DNA of 64,000 nucleotides from Cryptomeria japonica (Eukaryota > Streptophyta > Pinopsida > Cupressales > Cupressaceae). Numbering within the stretch: position 1 is the first letter of the stretch; every line of letters begins with the position of its first letter. Positions 49,182 through 61,364 of the stretch are shown here, one piece after another. Under the pieces are notes generated by a model. That model was given only the letters and a program-made list of their open reading frames with translations, had not been told where the DNA came from and searched no databases. The DNA lies in contig NC_081414.1 of the NCBI RefSeq assembly GCF_030272615.1, forward strand, positions 335,279,427 through 335,343,426, given 5' to 3'. The translations under genes and the position numbers were made by a program.

Positions 49182-52100
49182 ATGGCTTCTTCATCTAGTC
49201 CTGAATTCATTGCAAACCCTATTGTTGTTGAGGTAGTTAAGCACCCTAGACCTATCTTCAAATTGGTTCCCAAAATTGCTAAGAAAGATGATGACATAGG
49301 TGCATTCTCCCAAATCCCTAAAGGAGTGGTTTACGCTGAAGACCCTAGAATGTATATACATTGTCATATAGAGGAATTGGGTGATGATGAAATCAAAAAC
49401 ATGTATAAATCTATAATTTGTGATGAATTCAAAAATGTCAAAACTGAACACAAGATAATAGAAACCATAGGTTTTACAAAAAATCTTAGTATCCCAGATT
49501 TTCCCAAGGATATCATAAGAATTGTGCTAAGAAGGGTTCATGGTGAATTCTTTTGGTTGGACTCTATTCACAAGATTACTAAGGAAGCTGTCAAAGCAGT
49601 AACAGGGTTACCTTCCACTGGTAACCGACCTGACAAAACCAAGAGAGTCTCAAATGACACAGTGATAGACCTAACTAGTGCGACATTTGACAATAGATCA
49701 CTGAGAGTAAATGATGTAAGGGATATCAATGTCAAATTTATCAGTATGATCTTAGGCTACAAAACTACACATGCAAATAGGTTAAACTCAGTCTCTAGCC
49801 TATGCATTAAAAGTGTCTATGATATGGTAAACGATAATGCAAGGATAGACATATGTGAATGGCTTAAAGATGAACTGATTGATAATTTGGGAAAGATAAA
49901 GAAAGACAAAAAGGGAACATTTAGATTTGGAAACCTACTTATTTATCTGATGCTGTACATAACCAAACAAGTACCTAGTATTAGTATTAGAAATTTTGGT
50001 TTTGATATATTGGTAGGCAAAAAACTATAGATTTACTAAACAACATGGGAGAGAATAGGGAAAATATCATAAATAAGTATTTTGAGGCATTGAAGGCCTG
50101 AATGAAAACTAGAGTTAGATTGTCACAAACAATTGTTGACAAATATAAGGATGAAATCTATGTTGTGATAAAGAAGGATGAAATTTGGATGGAGGTAGTT
50201 ATTCCTAGAACCATCTGGGTAACTGAAATGGGGTATGAAACTGACGACAACATAATAGAAACTTATGCAAAAGCCCTCCTAGAAGCTCCAAAGGAACCTG
50301 AAGAAAAAGTTTTTGGCAGTGCTGAAACAATAGAAAGCCAAATTCAATCAAGGAAAAGGGTTAAGAAGGTTGAGTCAACTATTAGAAAAGGAACCCGGTA
50401 GGCACAAGCTATCAAGGAAGATGTATTAAGACAAACCGGTATTAAGGAGAGTGATCTAGAAGAACTTCAACTGGAAATTCATCTATCACTGGTTGCAACT
50501 TCCTTTGAGAGTGACATACTGACTAAATTCAAAAGAGTTGAAAGGAAGAGAAAAAATTCACCGGTACCCTCACCTTCTCCTAGAAAAACAAGATAGAAGC
50601 AACAAGTAGTGAGGCCCCCAACAAAGAAACTGACTCCAAAGAAAAAGAAGATGACCCCAAAGAAGAAGACTCAACAAACTATTGCTCCCATTGATAAAAT
50701 TCTCAATGAAATAACAGAGTATGGAAAGCTAAAAAACATTAACAAATTATATGACACAGTATCGGTTGATGACAAGGAGAAAGTAGAGAACAGTGTAATT
50801 CTACAATTAGATATTTACAAGAAATTTTTGATGCAAGTTGTTGATGAAATATCGGCAGATCTATATAATAGACTAGAAGCTAGAAGGCTAGCTATTATTG
50901 AACTTGATAAGAAAATAAAGTTTGAAAAACTACTTGTTGTACATCCTATCAACTCACCTGATGAGATAGATCAATTGATCTCTAAGGCTAACCGGTCAGT
51001 ATTATCAACTGCTCACCGACATGTAGCATTGATGGTATGTAGAGTGAATGAGGTAACAGAAGAAACAATTGATGCATGGGATATATTCCTTGTAGAGAAG
51101 GAGAAACAAGAAGAGTATCGAAGCCCTAAACCCATCAAGGTATATCAAAAGGATAAGGGAAAAGGTAAAGTTGGTGGACCACCCAGTATAAAAATAATAG
51201 ACAACTTATCCCCACCGCCTTTAGATACTCCACTGGTAGTTACTACTGACAATCAACCGACTACTGAGAGTATGGACACACCACATGAGGATAAAAATCC
51301 TAATTCTGAGGTGTTATATACAATGAACATTGACACTCAGAAAGTCAATATTGTGGTGGATAAAGAATCAATTGGGAAATCAGACGTCAGACGTGGCAAC
51401 AGTGCCACTGACAACAACTGAGAAACCCAAACCTTTGCTTAGAGAAATGCAAACACAAACTGGCCTACCAGAGGTTACTACAAGCAAATAAGTTACTCAC
51501 ACTGACGAAATATAGATTGTTGGTTCTTCCATAGAAGAATTCAGACCAACAAATGTGACAGAAGTTCTATTGGATTCAATCAAGAAAATAACAGATTGCA
51601 GTGCACAAGCATACAAAGCTATTCATGATGCAATCCCAATTTTGAAAATTATAGCACCCAAGTGTAATGTGGATAATAAAGTTTCTTTAAATCAACTTGA
51701 CACATTGTCCAAGTACATTACTGACAATATTGTGATAGTTGAACAAATAAATGAGAAAGCATTCAAAGAGAAAATTGAGAAAGAAAAACATAAATTCTTT
51801 GAAGAGGAAATAAAGAAGTGCATGAGACAATTTGACACTCTTTTACCGGCACTATGTAAAACATTAAAAGAATTTAAAAAGTTGTATAGAGATACATGTA
51901 AAACAAACTTTTTGATAGTCAATATAGACAAGAAGATCAATATGGTACATGAAGAAATAAATAAATTAGCTGATAATTTCATTAATTCATCTGAACCATT
52001 ATCAGTTTTTGAGCAGAAAATAACAGCTTTTGAGGAGGAACTTCAGAAATTTGAAAGAGAGAAGGAAAGAATAAAAGGAAAGGCAAAAGATCTGAAATAG
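49182..52100 (+). pseudogene. Second, accessory gene of element B
   Basis: The start is MASSSSPEF at 49182. An upstream in-frame ATG at 49053 also exists, but element A supports 49182. The frame is open to 50030 (about 282 residues) and then continues as 50102-50401, 50609-51421 and 51555-52100, with a few shifts and stops, so about 970 codons originally. The N-terminal globular domain includes HPRPIFKLVPKIAKKDDD, YIHCHIEELGDDEIKNMY, ITKEAVKAVTGLPSTG, NRLNSVSSLC, DELIDNLGKI and LLIYLMLYITKQVPSI. The middle is very basic (KKLTPKKKKMTPKKK), a plausible nuclear signal. The tail (51555-52100) is a long Glu/Lys coiled coil. No enzyme motif is seen and the family is unrecognised. It is the best-kept copy of the gene shared with element A and, distantly, element C. 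Confidence 0.75.
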
Positions 52101-52547
52101 AGACTTAGTCCAAAATTGGCCTACCTCACCTCCTTAAGAAAATAGATATCTGAGGCATTGGTTCAAGGACAAAAGACACCAGAACAACAATTGCAACACC
52201 TCACCGGTACAATTCAAAGGATAGAGGCCACAATAAAGGACAATGAATGGTTCACTAAGAGCCTAAATCTGGTATTAGCAGACCTTTTTCAGATTATAAC
52301 CAACCAGTGACAGGGATGAAGCTGAAAACCACACTCAATTGATACCTTGACAACCTTTGTCATTGATGCCAAAGGGGGAGTAGTGGTAATGAGAAAAATG
52401 ATTAGCAGAAGACACCATCAGCTCAGGGGGAGCACATATGACTTGGCACACAATTTTTGGTAAGACATTTTTTTGTAAGACAATTTTGGCAGATTCTTTT
52501 TGGATGACACTTTTTGGATTTTTCTCATGAGTGTTGCCATCAATGCC

Positions 52548-52558
52548 AAAGGGGGAGA
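52548..52558 (+). promoter_or_regulatory. Polypurine tract of element B
   Basis: AAAGGGGGAGA just before the 3' LTR. The preceding GCCATCAATGCC also matches element A, showing that the 3' ends of A and B are related. Confidence 0.88.
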
Positions 52559-52559
52559 T

Positions 52560-53337
52560 TGTTGGCAAATGCACACTCCAATGAGAAATTGTAGGTGATT
52601 GAAGGTTTTGTCATTGATGGAAACCTTGAAATAATATGATACCGGCAAGACAATTTTACTGGCACCAGCAATGACAAACTCTACATTGGCACATAGAACA
52701 CCGGCAGTGAAAGGAAGGATACCGGCACCCAGGCTGACAAGAATTTTGTTGATAATATATTTTGTAATTAATTGTAAAATCATTGTAAGCCAACATGGAG
52801 AGTTGTAATATGACTCATATATGTATGAGATCATTGTAGAACATTTTGTAATAAGGTGATAGGCAAAATAATGCAGACCTAATATGCAAATTTTAGGTTA
52901 AGGTTTTATGTATGCAACAGAGCTAAAACCGGTATTGGATCTGGCATAGCAGATACTATTTTGAAGCAGTACAAGACATTGGATTATTATAATCCATTTT
53001 TTTAAGTCACTGTGACTTCCTTTTGTAATTGAGCAGTGAGCTCTAGGCACTTGGCCTTCCTGCATGTGCAGGCCCCTATTGTAGCAGTAATATTCCTTTA
53101 TTGGCTAGTAAGTGAATATTGTGGGTCACAAATCCCATCGAGGTTTTTCCTACACTGATTTTCCTCATTAAAATACTGTGTTATGGTGTGCTCTTCATGT
53201 TTTTCTTGTTTACTGCATTACTTTTGATTTACCGGTACATTGTATTGACATGCTTTACATGTTTTAATTCAAATAAATTCATAAACCAGTTAGATACTGA
53301 TTCACCCCCCCTCTCAGTATCTTTGGGAATCCTAATA
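52560..53337 (+). repeat. 3' LTR of element B
   Basis: 778 bp, direct repeat of 46911-47700 with scattered substitutions and a shorter C-run. Confidence 0.94.
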
Positions 53338-53598
53338 GGCTACAATCTATCTTCTCTCCTTAACATATTAGGCTATCAATCATATACATTTCTTCTCCCG
53401 CTTTGACAACAATACCAAAGTGAAGGGAAACCATTATGTTTCTTATCCAGGTCTCATCGATCTACAATTAGTTTCTCTCCATGTGGAGTAGCTCCATTCT
53501 TCATCAATCCTTCTTCAAGATTTTCAATAGGCTGCGGGATTGATGTCGTCCAAATTTTCTTAATTGACTTCATGTAGGGGTACAACCCCTAACTTACC
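53338..53598 (-). other. 3' non-coding part of copia element 2, right of element B
   Basis: Non-coding continuation between RNase H and the insertion point of element B. No gene seen. Confidence 0.6.
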
Positions 53599-54274
53599 TC
53601 AAAGATATTCAAATGTAGCCTTAGGTAGAGGCTTAGTAAAAATATTTGCAAGCTGTTCTTTAGTGGAAACATGCTCTAGTGATACATCTTTGCTTTGAAC
53701 TTTCTCTCTCAGGAAATGATACTTGAGCTCTATATGCTTTGTCCTAGCAAGCAACACCAGGTTCTTAGAAATATTTATAGCACTGGTGTTATCACAATTT
53801 TTTTTTACCAGTTCTAATATCTTCAACTTCAAATCCTCCAATATGTGTTTCATCCAAATTGCTTGGGTACAATTCATGTAAGCTGCAACATACTCAACTT
53901 CTGTTGTTGATTGAGAGATACAACTCTGTTTCTTGTTGCTCCAGGACACTAATCTGCCTCCAAGAAAAAAATGCTCCTCCAGTTGTACTTTTCCTGTCAT
54001 CAATATTACCTACGCAATTTGCATCGGTATAGAATTTTAAGTCAAAGTCTCCTGCATATGGATACCATAATCCATAATCTATTGTGCTTTTCAAGTATCT
54101 GAAAATTCTTTTGGTTGCAATCATGTGTGACTCCTTTGGATGTTTATGAAATCTAGCAACCAATCCTACTGCATGAGCCATGTTTGGTCTACTATGGACA
54201 ACATAATGTGGCTTACCTATCGTGGATCTGTATTCCTTTTCATCAACTGGTGCAGAATCATCTTCCTTTGACAA
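53599..54274 (-). pseudogene. RNase H of copia element 2
   Basis: Frames 54274-53894 and 54003-53599 overlap in different phases, so one shift lies near 53900-54000. Seen are EYRSTIGKPHYVVHSRPNMA, FRYLKSTIDYGLWY and LKFYTDANCVGNIDDRKSTT (first catalytic Asp). After the shift come STTEVEYVAAYMNCTQAIWM (catalytic Glu) and KHIELKYHFLREKV. It ends EQLANIFTKPLPKATFEYL. Copia-type RNase H, disabled only by the shift as far as I can see. Confidence 0.9.
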
Positions 54275-54371
54275 TTACAGCCTGTAACCATGGTTTACAA
54301 TCTCTCATTCTAAAAGTTTTCAACACTTCCTTCACATACTTGGATTGTGTAATAAAGATTCCTTCCTTCAA

Positions 54372-55031
54372 CTATTGGATTTGCAAACCTATGAATATTT
54401 TTATCTCACCTACCAATGACATCTCAAATTCATTCTTTGTTTCATTAGCAAATTCATGACACATATCATCATTACCTCCAAAAATGATATCATCAACAAA
54501 TACCTCACTTACCAGTATTTTATCTCCTTCTTTCTTGAGATATATATTACTATCTTCACTGGTTCTTTGAAAACCTATCTTTACTAAGTGAGAGTGCAAT
54601 ATTTCATACCATTCTCTTGGTGCTTGTTTCAAACCATATAGTGACTTATGTAGCTTGCACACCATATCCTTTTCTTCTGTTAATGCATAACCATCTGTCT
54701 GTTCTATGTAGACTTCTTCTTCCAATATTCCATTTAAGAATGCTGATTTAACATCCATCTGATATACCTTAAATCCTTTGTATGTTGCAAGTACAAGTAG
54801 AGTCCTTGCTCCTTCCAATCTTACTACTGGTGCAAATGTCTCACCATAATATTTACCTTCCTCTTGTGCATATCCTTTGCATACTAGTCTGGCTTTATTC
54901 TTGGCCAGTACTCCATCTTCATTCAATTTATTTCTGAATACCCATTTTGTGCCTATTACATTCTTGTTTTCTGGTCTAGGTACCAATGACCATGTATTCT
55001 TCTTCTCTATTTGATCAAGTTCTTCTTCCAT
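54372..55031 (-). CDS. Reverse transcriptase domain of copia element 2, open segment
   Basis: A 219-residue uninterrupted stretch covering most of the domain, with [60 protein letters not shown] and [19 protein letters not shown]. The catalytic box reads VFVDDIIFGG, where YVDD is usual, with both aspartates kept. It ends GEIKIFIGLQIQ. The ATG at its start is internal to the polyprotein, not a true start. In the full element this part would be translated within Gag-Pol. Interrupted neighbours make the element non-functional. Confidence 0.9.
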   Translation of the reverse strand: MEEELDQIEKKNTWSLVPRPENKNVIGTKWVFRNKLNEDGVLAKNKARLVCKGYAQEEGKYYGETFAPVVRLEGARTLLVLATYKGFKVYQMDVKSAFLNGILEEEVYIEQTDGYALTEEKDMVCKLHKSLYGLKQAPREWYEILHSHLVKIGFQRTSEDSNIYLKKEGDKILVSEVFVDDIIFGGNDDMCHEFANETKNEFEMSLVGEIKIFIGLQIQ

Positions 55032-56533
55032 TGCCTTGATCCAGTCTTCATCTGCAAATGCTTATTTTGTTGTTCTAGGCTCAATGGTGGAGATCATACA
55101 AGAGTTTTCTCTAAGCTTTCTTCTAGTTAACACACCTACATTCTTGTCTCCAATAATCTGATCAAGGCTGTGATTGAGTTTGACATACCTTGGAATAATT
55201 TGATCTTAGTTTTTAGGTTTTTCTTCTTCATCTTCTTCTTCTTCACTTTCTTCATATTCTGTTGGACCTTCCTATTCCGGTTGAACTAGGGCTTATATGT
55301 TCAGTTCTCCAACTTCTGGCTTTACTGGTTCCGGTTCCAAAAATAGTGTGTTTGGTTCTTCTTATTCCTTCTTCTTGCTGGTTTCTTCAGATTTTTCAGG
55401 AAATTCATCTACTCGGACATTGACACTTTCAATGATCTTCTTAGTCCAGTTGTTGTAGCACTTGTAAGCTTTTCTCTTGGTGGAGTAACCAAGAAATATG
55501 CCTTCAACACTTTTGGCATCAAAATTTCCAATATAATCACTTCTTTTAATAAAACATCTACTACCAAATTTTTTGAAGTAACTGACATTCGGTGATCTAC
55601 CATACCAGTATTCATAGGGTGTTTTGTCTTTACCTCTTTTGACTAGTATCTGGTTCATTGTATAAACAATTGTGCTGACAACTTCTCTCCAAAATGTCTT
55701 AGCTACATCTCCTTGAATTAACATAGTCCTAGCAACTTCAACCATTGACCAATTGTTCCTTTTTGCAATATCGTTCTACTATGGCGTAATTGGTGCAAAT
55801 AGCTACCTCTTGATACAGTATCTAGCCTCTTGATATAGTATCTAGTGAATTACTCTAAAGTAAATTCACCACCTTGATCAGCTCTAAAACATTTTAGCTT
55901 CCTTCCACTTTCATTTTCAACCAAGGCTTTGAATGTCTTAAATTTTTTGAATGCTTCTATCTTGTCTTTCAAGAATGTGACCCACATCATCCTTGACCAG
56001 TCATTGGTAAATATCATGAAATACCAATCCCCTTGAATACTCCTTATCCTCATTGGTCCACATAGCTCAGTATGAACTAAATCTAGCAAATATTCAGCTG
56101 AGAAAGATTTTCTCTTGAAGGTTGAGGATGTCATTTTCCCTAACGGACATTCCTTGCACAAAGCATTCACCGGTTTGTCCAACTGTGGCAAACCTCTTAC
56201 TGATTTTGACTTGCTGACTCTTACAATGTTATCAAATTTCACATGGCAAAACCTTCGATGCCAAAGCCAAAGCCAACTATCTTCTACCTTCACCATGCAG
56301 GGAGTGTTATTCCAAAATCTGACAACACCTCCATCAAATTCGTCCAATGTTAGAAACTTTCTATGGTCACTAGTCATGTGGTGTGAACAACCACTGTCTA
56401 TAATCCAGTCATCTAAATTGTCCAAGTGAGAGACCAATGCCTTCTGATATGATATATTTTCTTTGATAGCAACAAAGACAATGTCCTCCTTTGTATCTTC
56501 CTTAGATTCTTCATCTGTAATACCTTCATCCAC
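55032..56533 (-). pseudogene. Protease and integrase of copia element 2, with a deletion
   Basis: The frame 56533-55850 carries the protease motif DDWIIDSGCSHHMTSDHRKF. Soon after GGVVRFWNNTPCMVK it passes straight into the integrase zinc-binding domain (EDSWLWLWHRRFCHVKF, then LCKECPLGK). The C-terminal part of the protease, usually several tens of residues, is missing without a frameshift. The integrase core includes LLDLVHTELCGPMRIRS, FTNDWSRMMWVTF and FRADQGGEF. A stop and shifts near 55750-55850 precede the C-terminal part (55745-55362: NQILVKRGKDKTPYEYWYGR and a FGSRCFIKR block). Between 55361 and 55032 lies an acidic, broken linker to reverse transcriptase. Confidence 0.88.
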
Positions 56534-57480
56534 TGCAATGAGATAATTTCTTTTTCCTTTTCCTTTAAACTTCCTATATTTCTCTCATTTTTCCTCATTA
56601 TCTTCATTAGGACAGTTAGCAACAATATGTCCTATCCACTAACATGCAAAACATTTCAGTGGTATTTTACCTCTATACTTACCGGTACCTCTGGGTAACT
56701 GCTTGGCCAACAATGCTTCAAGTTCCATCAGGCTATCTTCATCATCTACCTCTCTGCTAGATCTAGATTCATGATTGTAACTTACTTCTTTGCTTTTCCT
56801 TACTGGTGGGGTTGAGATTGAGGCTTTATATGCAGATTTTGACCTCTGAACACTTCCATCAAAACCATTTAATTCAAATGCAGTTAATTTACCAATGATT
56901 GAGTCAAGAGTTACCTTTGTCTTGTCAATAGATTTGAGTTCTTGAATGGCTGCAACTCTGATAGCATAGACCGGTAGAAGGGTTCTCAATACCTTGCTAA
57001 CCATAGTGGCATCCTCCACTGTACCTCCAACACTTTTGATTTCTCCAACTATCTCCTTGATTCTTTGACCATATTGTTGAATATTTTCACCTTCAACCAT
57101 TCTCATGTCATCAAATTTTCCTTTGAGACTCTCTTCCTTGGCTATCTTTACATGCTCATCACTGCCATAGATTTCTTCCAGTTTCTTCTAAAATTCATAT
57201 GTAGTCTCCAATCCATGAACATCAACATGTTTTGAATCTGACAAGGTATTGATGATGGCCTCCAATGCTTGATTGTTCTCCTGTTACTCCTTTTGATCAT
57301 CTGTCAGAATTCCACTAGGCAAGTTATACTTAGTAACAAACTGATCCCAATACTAACTTCCTAAGCTTTTGATGTAAATATTCATCCTATCACTCCAGAT
57401 TCTGTAGTTATCTCTATTAAACTTTGGACATTCTATCTTCATCATTTTCTCCTAGATCTTTTCATCAAGCTGCTAGGCTT
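56534..57480 (-). pseudogene. gag of copia element 2
   Basis: The minus-strand frame begins near 57480, with ECPKFNRDNYRIWSDRMNIY around 57430-57370. Stops at about 57351, 57284 and 57190 interrupt it. The open part 57106-56639 has MRMVEGENIQQYGQRIKEIV and VLRTLLPVYAIRVAAIQELK, the UBN2-type Gag pattern. Its zinc knuckle starts at GKIPLKCFAC, where the next codon is a stop. A Lys/Glu-rich tail follows to the protease. Confidence 0.85.
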
Positions 57481-57502
57481 ATACTCAAGAGGACCTGGAA
57501 TG

Positions 57503-57515
57503 CTCTAATACCAAT
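57503..57515 (-). promoter_or_regulatory. Primer binding site of copia element 2
   Basis: The minus strand reads ATTGGTATTAGAGC directly after the LTR. It matches the copia element 1 site and differs by one base from the initiator-tRNA-Met consensus. Confidence 0.87.
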
Positions 57516-58862
57516 TGATACTATGATGAAACTATAAAGATCCGGTCAACTAATGAGAGGGGGGAGGGGTGGTGAATCAGTAGATAGAAAATTAATAGGG
57601 CTTTCACCAAACTTCTTACCAACAAAAAAATGACTCACAAATTTTACCGGTTTAGACACTTAACCAAATCTGCAGCAACATTGTCAAACCTTACCGGTTG
57701 ACCTAATACCTCGGTGATATAATGCAACATATTTGAAACTTAAATATCCTTCAACCAAAACCTTAAACCACTTCACTAATAGAAATAATAACATGTTTCA
57801 GATCATTTTCAACCATGTAAATATATCTATGCAGATTTACTTATCATTCATATCAACCATATCAAAAACACATCCACAAAATCATTCACCACTTGACACA
57901 ATAATTTTTCATGTGGAAACCCAAATGGGAAAAACTACGGTGGGGATGAATACCCACAAGTATTTTGAACTCTTCTGAAGTTCTCCTTGTTAGGAGTCAA
58001 GCCCGATTATAATCTTATACAATAATGTTTTGTTAGGAATAGATCCAGTTAAGGACCACCTGGTTAAGGGATTGACTACAAATACCCTATTAAAGGTAAC
58101 CTCAGTGGAGGATTTCAAATCCAAGCTAATGGATCACCTGGTTAGAGGATTTTAATCAACAAGCCTGTTAGAGCTTACCCAGTTAAGGGATTTTACTACT
58201 GTAATGGTTAGAGAACAATAGGTTCTTTGACTGATCTGGAAATAACAATTCTAGATCCTTTATCAGTCCTATATGCCTTCACATTATTCTGTAAACACAC
58301 CTCCTGGTTTGACAACAATCACTTCCATACTTGACCAAATTTTCCAACACATCATTGAATCAAATCATCGAACTTATAAGCAAATACATTAGGTCAGTAA
58401 CACAACACAAACCCTACAATCTCATAGAGATTACAAACATATCAGTTCAATCTTGACTATTAGATTACATGAAATCAACTTCACATTCTTCTAGGCATCT
58501 ACAACCACTCCTGAATCACTGCACTTTGAATCTTGTAACACATCACACGTTTTTCACATCATACTCTATGAATTTGATCATTCCCAAGATAAATGATTAT
58601 CTTTACATGCCAAAACCTTTTCAAATCTCATCACGTGCAACATGCTTACATGGAATCTTCATCATCAATCATAATTCGGTCATAGATCATCTCAATCGAT
58701 CTGTAATCTTCATCGGTTAGGGTTTTGCTTCTCAACTAGTTAGGATTACTGGTTGAACTTCACTACATCATTGACGATTGCTATACTGCTTCATTACTGG
58801 ATGCGATTGACATCAATGACAACACTATACTTCTTCAATACAATCTTCATGCAATGCCAACA
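57516..58862 (-). repeat. 5' LTR of copia element 2
   Basis: 1347 bp direct repeat of 45401-46750. The plus strand starts TGATACTATGATGAAACTA and ends ATGCAATGCCAACA. The minus strand therefore begins TGTTGGCATTGCATG, close to the TGTTGGCA start of elements A and B. Confidence 0.93.
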
Positions 58863-58867
58863 TGCAC

Positions 58868-60194
58868 TTATGACCCTGATAGTAGTTAGCATGTACGTAC
58901 AGAGTGACCATTTTCTACAAAGAATATGGTGATGACAAAGTCTCTATTGAATGAGACATTCAACATTGATACCTATGTAAAATTTTACAAGTTCATTTAA
59001 TTTTGTTTATTAAATTTTATTTTGAAGTGTTAGAATAACTAAATTAGTTGTGATGAAAATCTAGGGCTAGAGTGTTTATACTACTTGTGACATTCCCCTA
59101 ACCATGTTTTACATGACACCATCGAGTGATCAAGTATGTATCCAGTAGATAATTAAATTATTATATGTGAACATTCAAAATTATATGAATGGATGTTGAA
59201 TAGTTTGGTGTTGGACCTTCGACATCGACACCTTGCAGTGAAGTTCGTTAAGGCATTTACATCAAGGTAACCTTTATTCGTTAATGGTGTTGTAATTTTT
59301 TTTTAGGTAGTTTTGATAATTGAACAATAGTTGTTGTTTCACTTTTAGTTGTTTACATTAGATACTCCTAATGTTCATGCTACATTGGATCATGGTGTTG
59401 GTGCAACGATAGAAAGTTCAGAAGCTTTGACAAAGTTATGAGACAAATTAGTAAATTTTTACTTGTTCTTTTAATATTCTATTATTGAAAATTGTAATGA
59501 AACTTGTTTGTAGTTTAATTTCTATCATAATGCTTGTTGCAGGGCCTTGTCACTTTTGATCATGAATGTGTCCCTGTTGTAGATGAACAACATGATTATA
59601 TGTATGTAGTAAGTAATTATTCTATTATATGTCATTCTATATTTCATTGTTTATATATATTATACATTGATGTTTATACTTTTGATTGTATCAGTTGGAG
59701 TTTGAGATAAGTCTAGATAGGAGGACTGGTGAGCGCATTCAAAAGATGCTAACATCACATACATCTCCATCCCCTTGATAGTCAAAGGCAACTCATGATC
59801 AATTTCCTCGTGCTAGTGGGAAATTAGTAGACTAGGGGCCTTTATTGTATGCCTATATAGCATTTTTAAGCATATATTTTGTATTATGGATATGTGAAAT
59901 TTTATGTCCATATGACTTTTGGCAAGCTTATATCATTGTATTGGATATATATGTTATACTCTTATCGATTTGAAATGTTGTATGCTTTTAGAACTTTTTT
60001 GGTTAATATAAATCATATTACAACTATTGTCCATAATAACATATACATTTGATGATTGAAATCAAGGTTCTATAATTGTATCAATATTTGTCTATGTGAG
60101 ATATTATATATTCTATCTATTTCATCTACAATTCTTATTACATTCTTAATTTAATTCAATTTTTATTCCATAATTTAATTTCATAAGTTGGTAA
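58868..60194 (+). other. Spacer with possible exon fragments of an interrupted locus
   Basis: Short coding-like patches alternate with A+T-rich intron-like stretches. The patches are near 59345-59440 (LDTPNVHATLDHGVGATIES), 59543-59612 (GLVTFDHECVPVVDEQHDYM) and 59697-59780 (LEFEISLDRRTGERIQKM). Some are preceded by TGCAG or ATCAG, as at splice acceptors. They could be the downstream part of the locus left of copia element 2. Frames end in stops and no family was recognised, so I do not call a gene. Confidence 0.35.
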
Positions 60195-60199
60195 CTAGT

Positions 60200-61364
60200 T
60201 GTAGCGTACTAAATTGTACTCCCTTACAAATTTGACTGCTTTTGGGTCCTTGCCTTAGCGTTTGTGCCCCTAGGCATGCCGAGGACCTGATTCTCCTCAT
60301 ATCATGCATATTTGACTTCATGTTGACATTATACACCATCTCGGTCCTTTGTCCTAGCCCTTAAATTGGGTAGGGCCAGGACGTGGCACCTTGGTCCTTG
60401 ATAGGACTAGGGAACCACGCCTCGGTCCTCCCAATTAGGGCCTAAATTTGGGCCCCTTGGCCTTTTTAAAATTTGAGTGAGAAACCTAGTCCCGTGTTGG
60501 CCCATGTTGGAAAATTAATATGTTTTTCAATTGATAAGTATAAAAGGAGGTTTTCCCCTCTCATTTGGACATCCACACATAACAATCCACACACATGAGA
60601 TGGAAGTAGACATCAAGAATATCAAGTGAGCAAGCAATCGGTCTTCCTTCAAGATTCAAGCATTGGAGTTGAAATTCATGTTCCATGTTGTTGAAGACTT
60701 CATAAAACCCTAATTTAGTGTGAAGATGAGCAAAACTTCACAAGGAGGTATATAATTTGTTTTTTTAGTCATTATTCAACATCTCCCTCAAAAGGAGAAC
60801 ATTTCCATTACCGCAATTCAATTATCTTTCATTTCTATTTCAAGGTTAATTCCTAAATTAAGGTTTGTCTAAGTTAGACCCCTATTCCCAACCCATTTCC
60901 CTTTCTTTTTGTGTGCAAAAAGTAGGTATGAAGCTACGATCTTTAGAATAAGCATTATCTATAGTGCCAAATTGATCCCCCTTTAGAGTGCAAAAGTTCG
61001 GAGGACCAGGGCGTGGGTGAAATGGTCTCGGCTTTTTAGGAGCTTTTTTTTGGGAACATGTTCAAATATGCTAATAATACTTAGATCTAGGTTCATGGCT
61101 GAATCCGACACCTGTAGCTTACTATTTCTGCATTTTTACCTTCATTTTCAATACTTTTACCCTAATTTCAACAATTCAACTCATAAAAGAGGGTTATCCA
61201 TAGCCCCCCAACCAATCCAATTTGAATTCTCACTCCTAATCCTTGTTGGATTGTGACTAGATCTATTGGATTTGAGCCCTCTTTTTAATGTAATGGTTCC
61301 AAGTCATAAAATTAGTGGTTTTCACCATTTCTAATGGTGGAAACCCTACTTTTTCACTATTACA
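60200..61364 (+). repeat. Solo LTR, plus orientation, same family as 18981-20072
   Basis: Starts TGTAGCGTACTAAATTGTAC and ends TCACTATTACA, 1165 bp. CTAGT lies at 60195-60199 and 61365-61369, a perfect 5-bp target duplication. TATA-like AAGTATAAAAGGAGG is near 60536-60551. No internal region adjoins. The two copies are colinear end to end when one is reversed. Confidence 0.9.

Larger units (their letters stand above)
46911..53337 (+). mobile_element. Element B: non-autonomous LTR retrotransposon with zinc-knuckle protein and large accessory gene
   Basis: Direct LTRs 46911-47700 and 52560-53337, both starting TGTTGGCAAATGCACACTCC and ending CCTAA(C/T)A. A primer-site-like sequence is at 47701 and a polypurine tract lies before 52560. 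The interior has the same plan as element A: coiled coil with zinc knuckles, an internal promoter-like segment, and a long second gene. No protease, integrase, reverse transcriptase or RNase H is present. It lies in the opposite strand sense to its host copia element. The flanks GTCTG and GGCTA agree in only 3 of 5 bases, so the target duplication is not proven. Confidence 0.88.
45401..58862 (-). mobile_element. Copia element 2 (Ty1/copia), minus strand, with nested element B
   Basis: Direct LTRs at 45401-46750 and 57516-58862. The target sequence is TGCAT (45396-45400) and TGCAC (58863-58867), 4 of 5 equal. On the minus strand, gag, protease, integrase, reverse transcriptase and RNase H run from 57480 to 53599. 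Element B (46911-53337) is inserted in the 3' non-coding part, so the element without it is about 7.0 kb. Several long frames remain open, so it looks younger or better kept than copia element 1. Confidence 0.93.

Noticed and set aside
46906-53342. Target duplication of element B (GTCTG / GGCTA)
   Set aside because: Only 3 of 5 bases agree, so I list the LTR boundaries but not a duplication.
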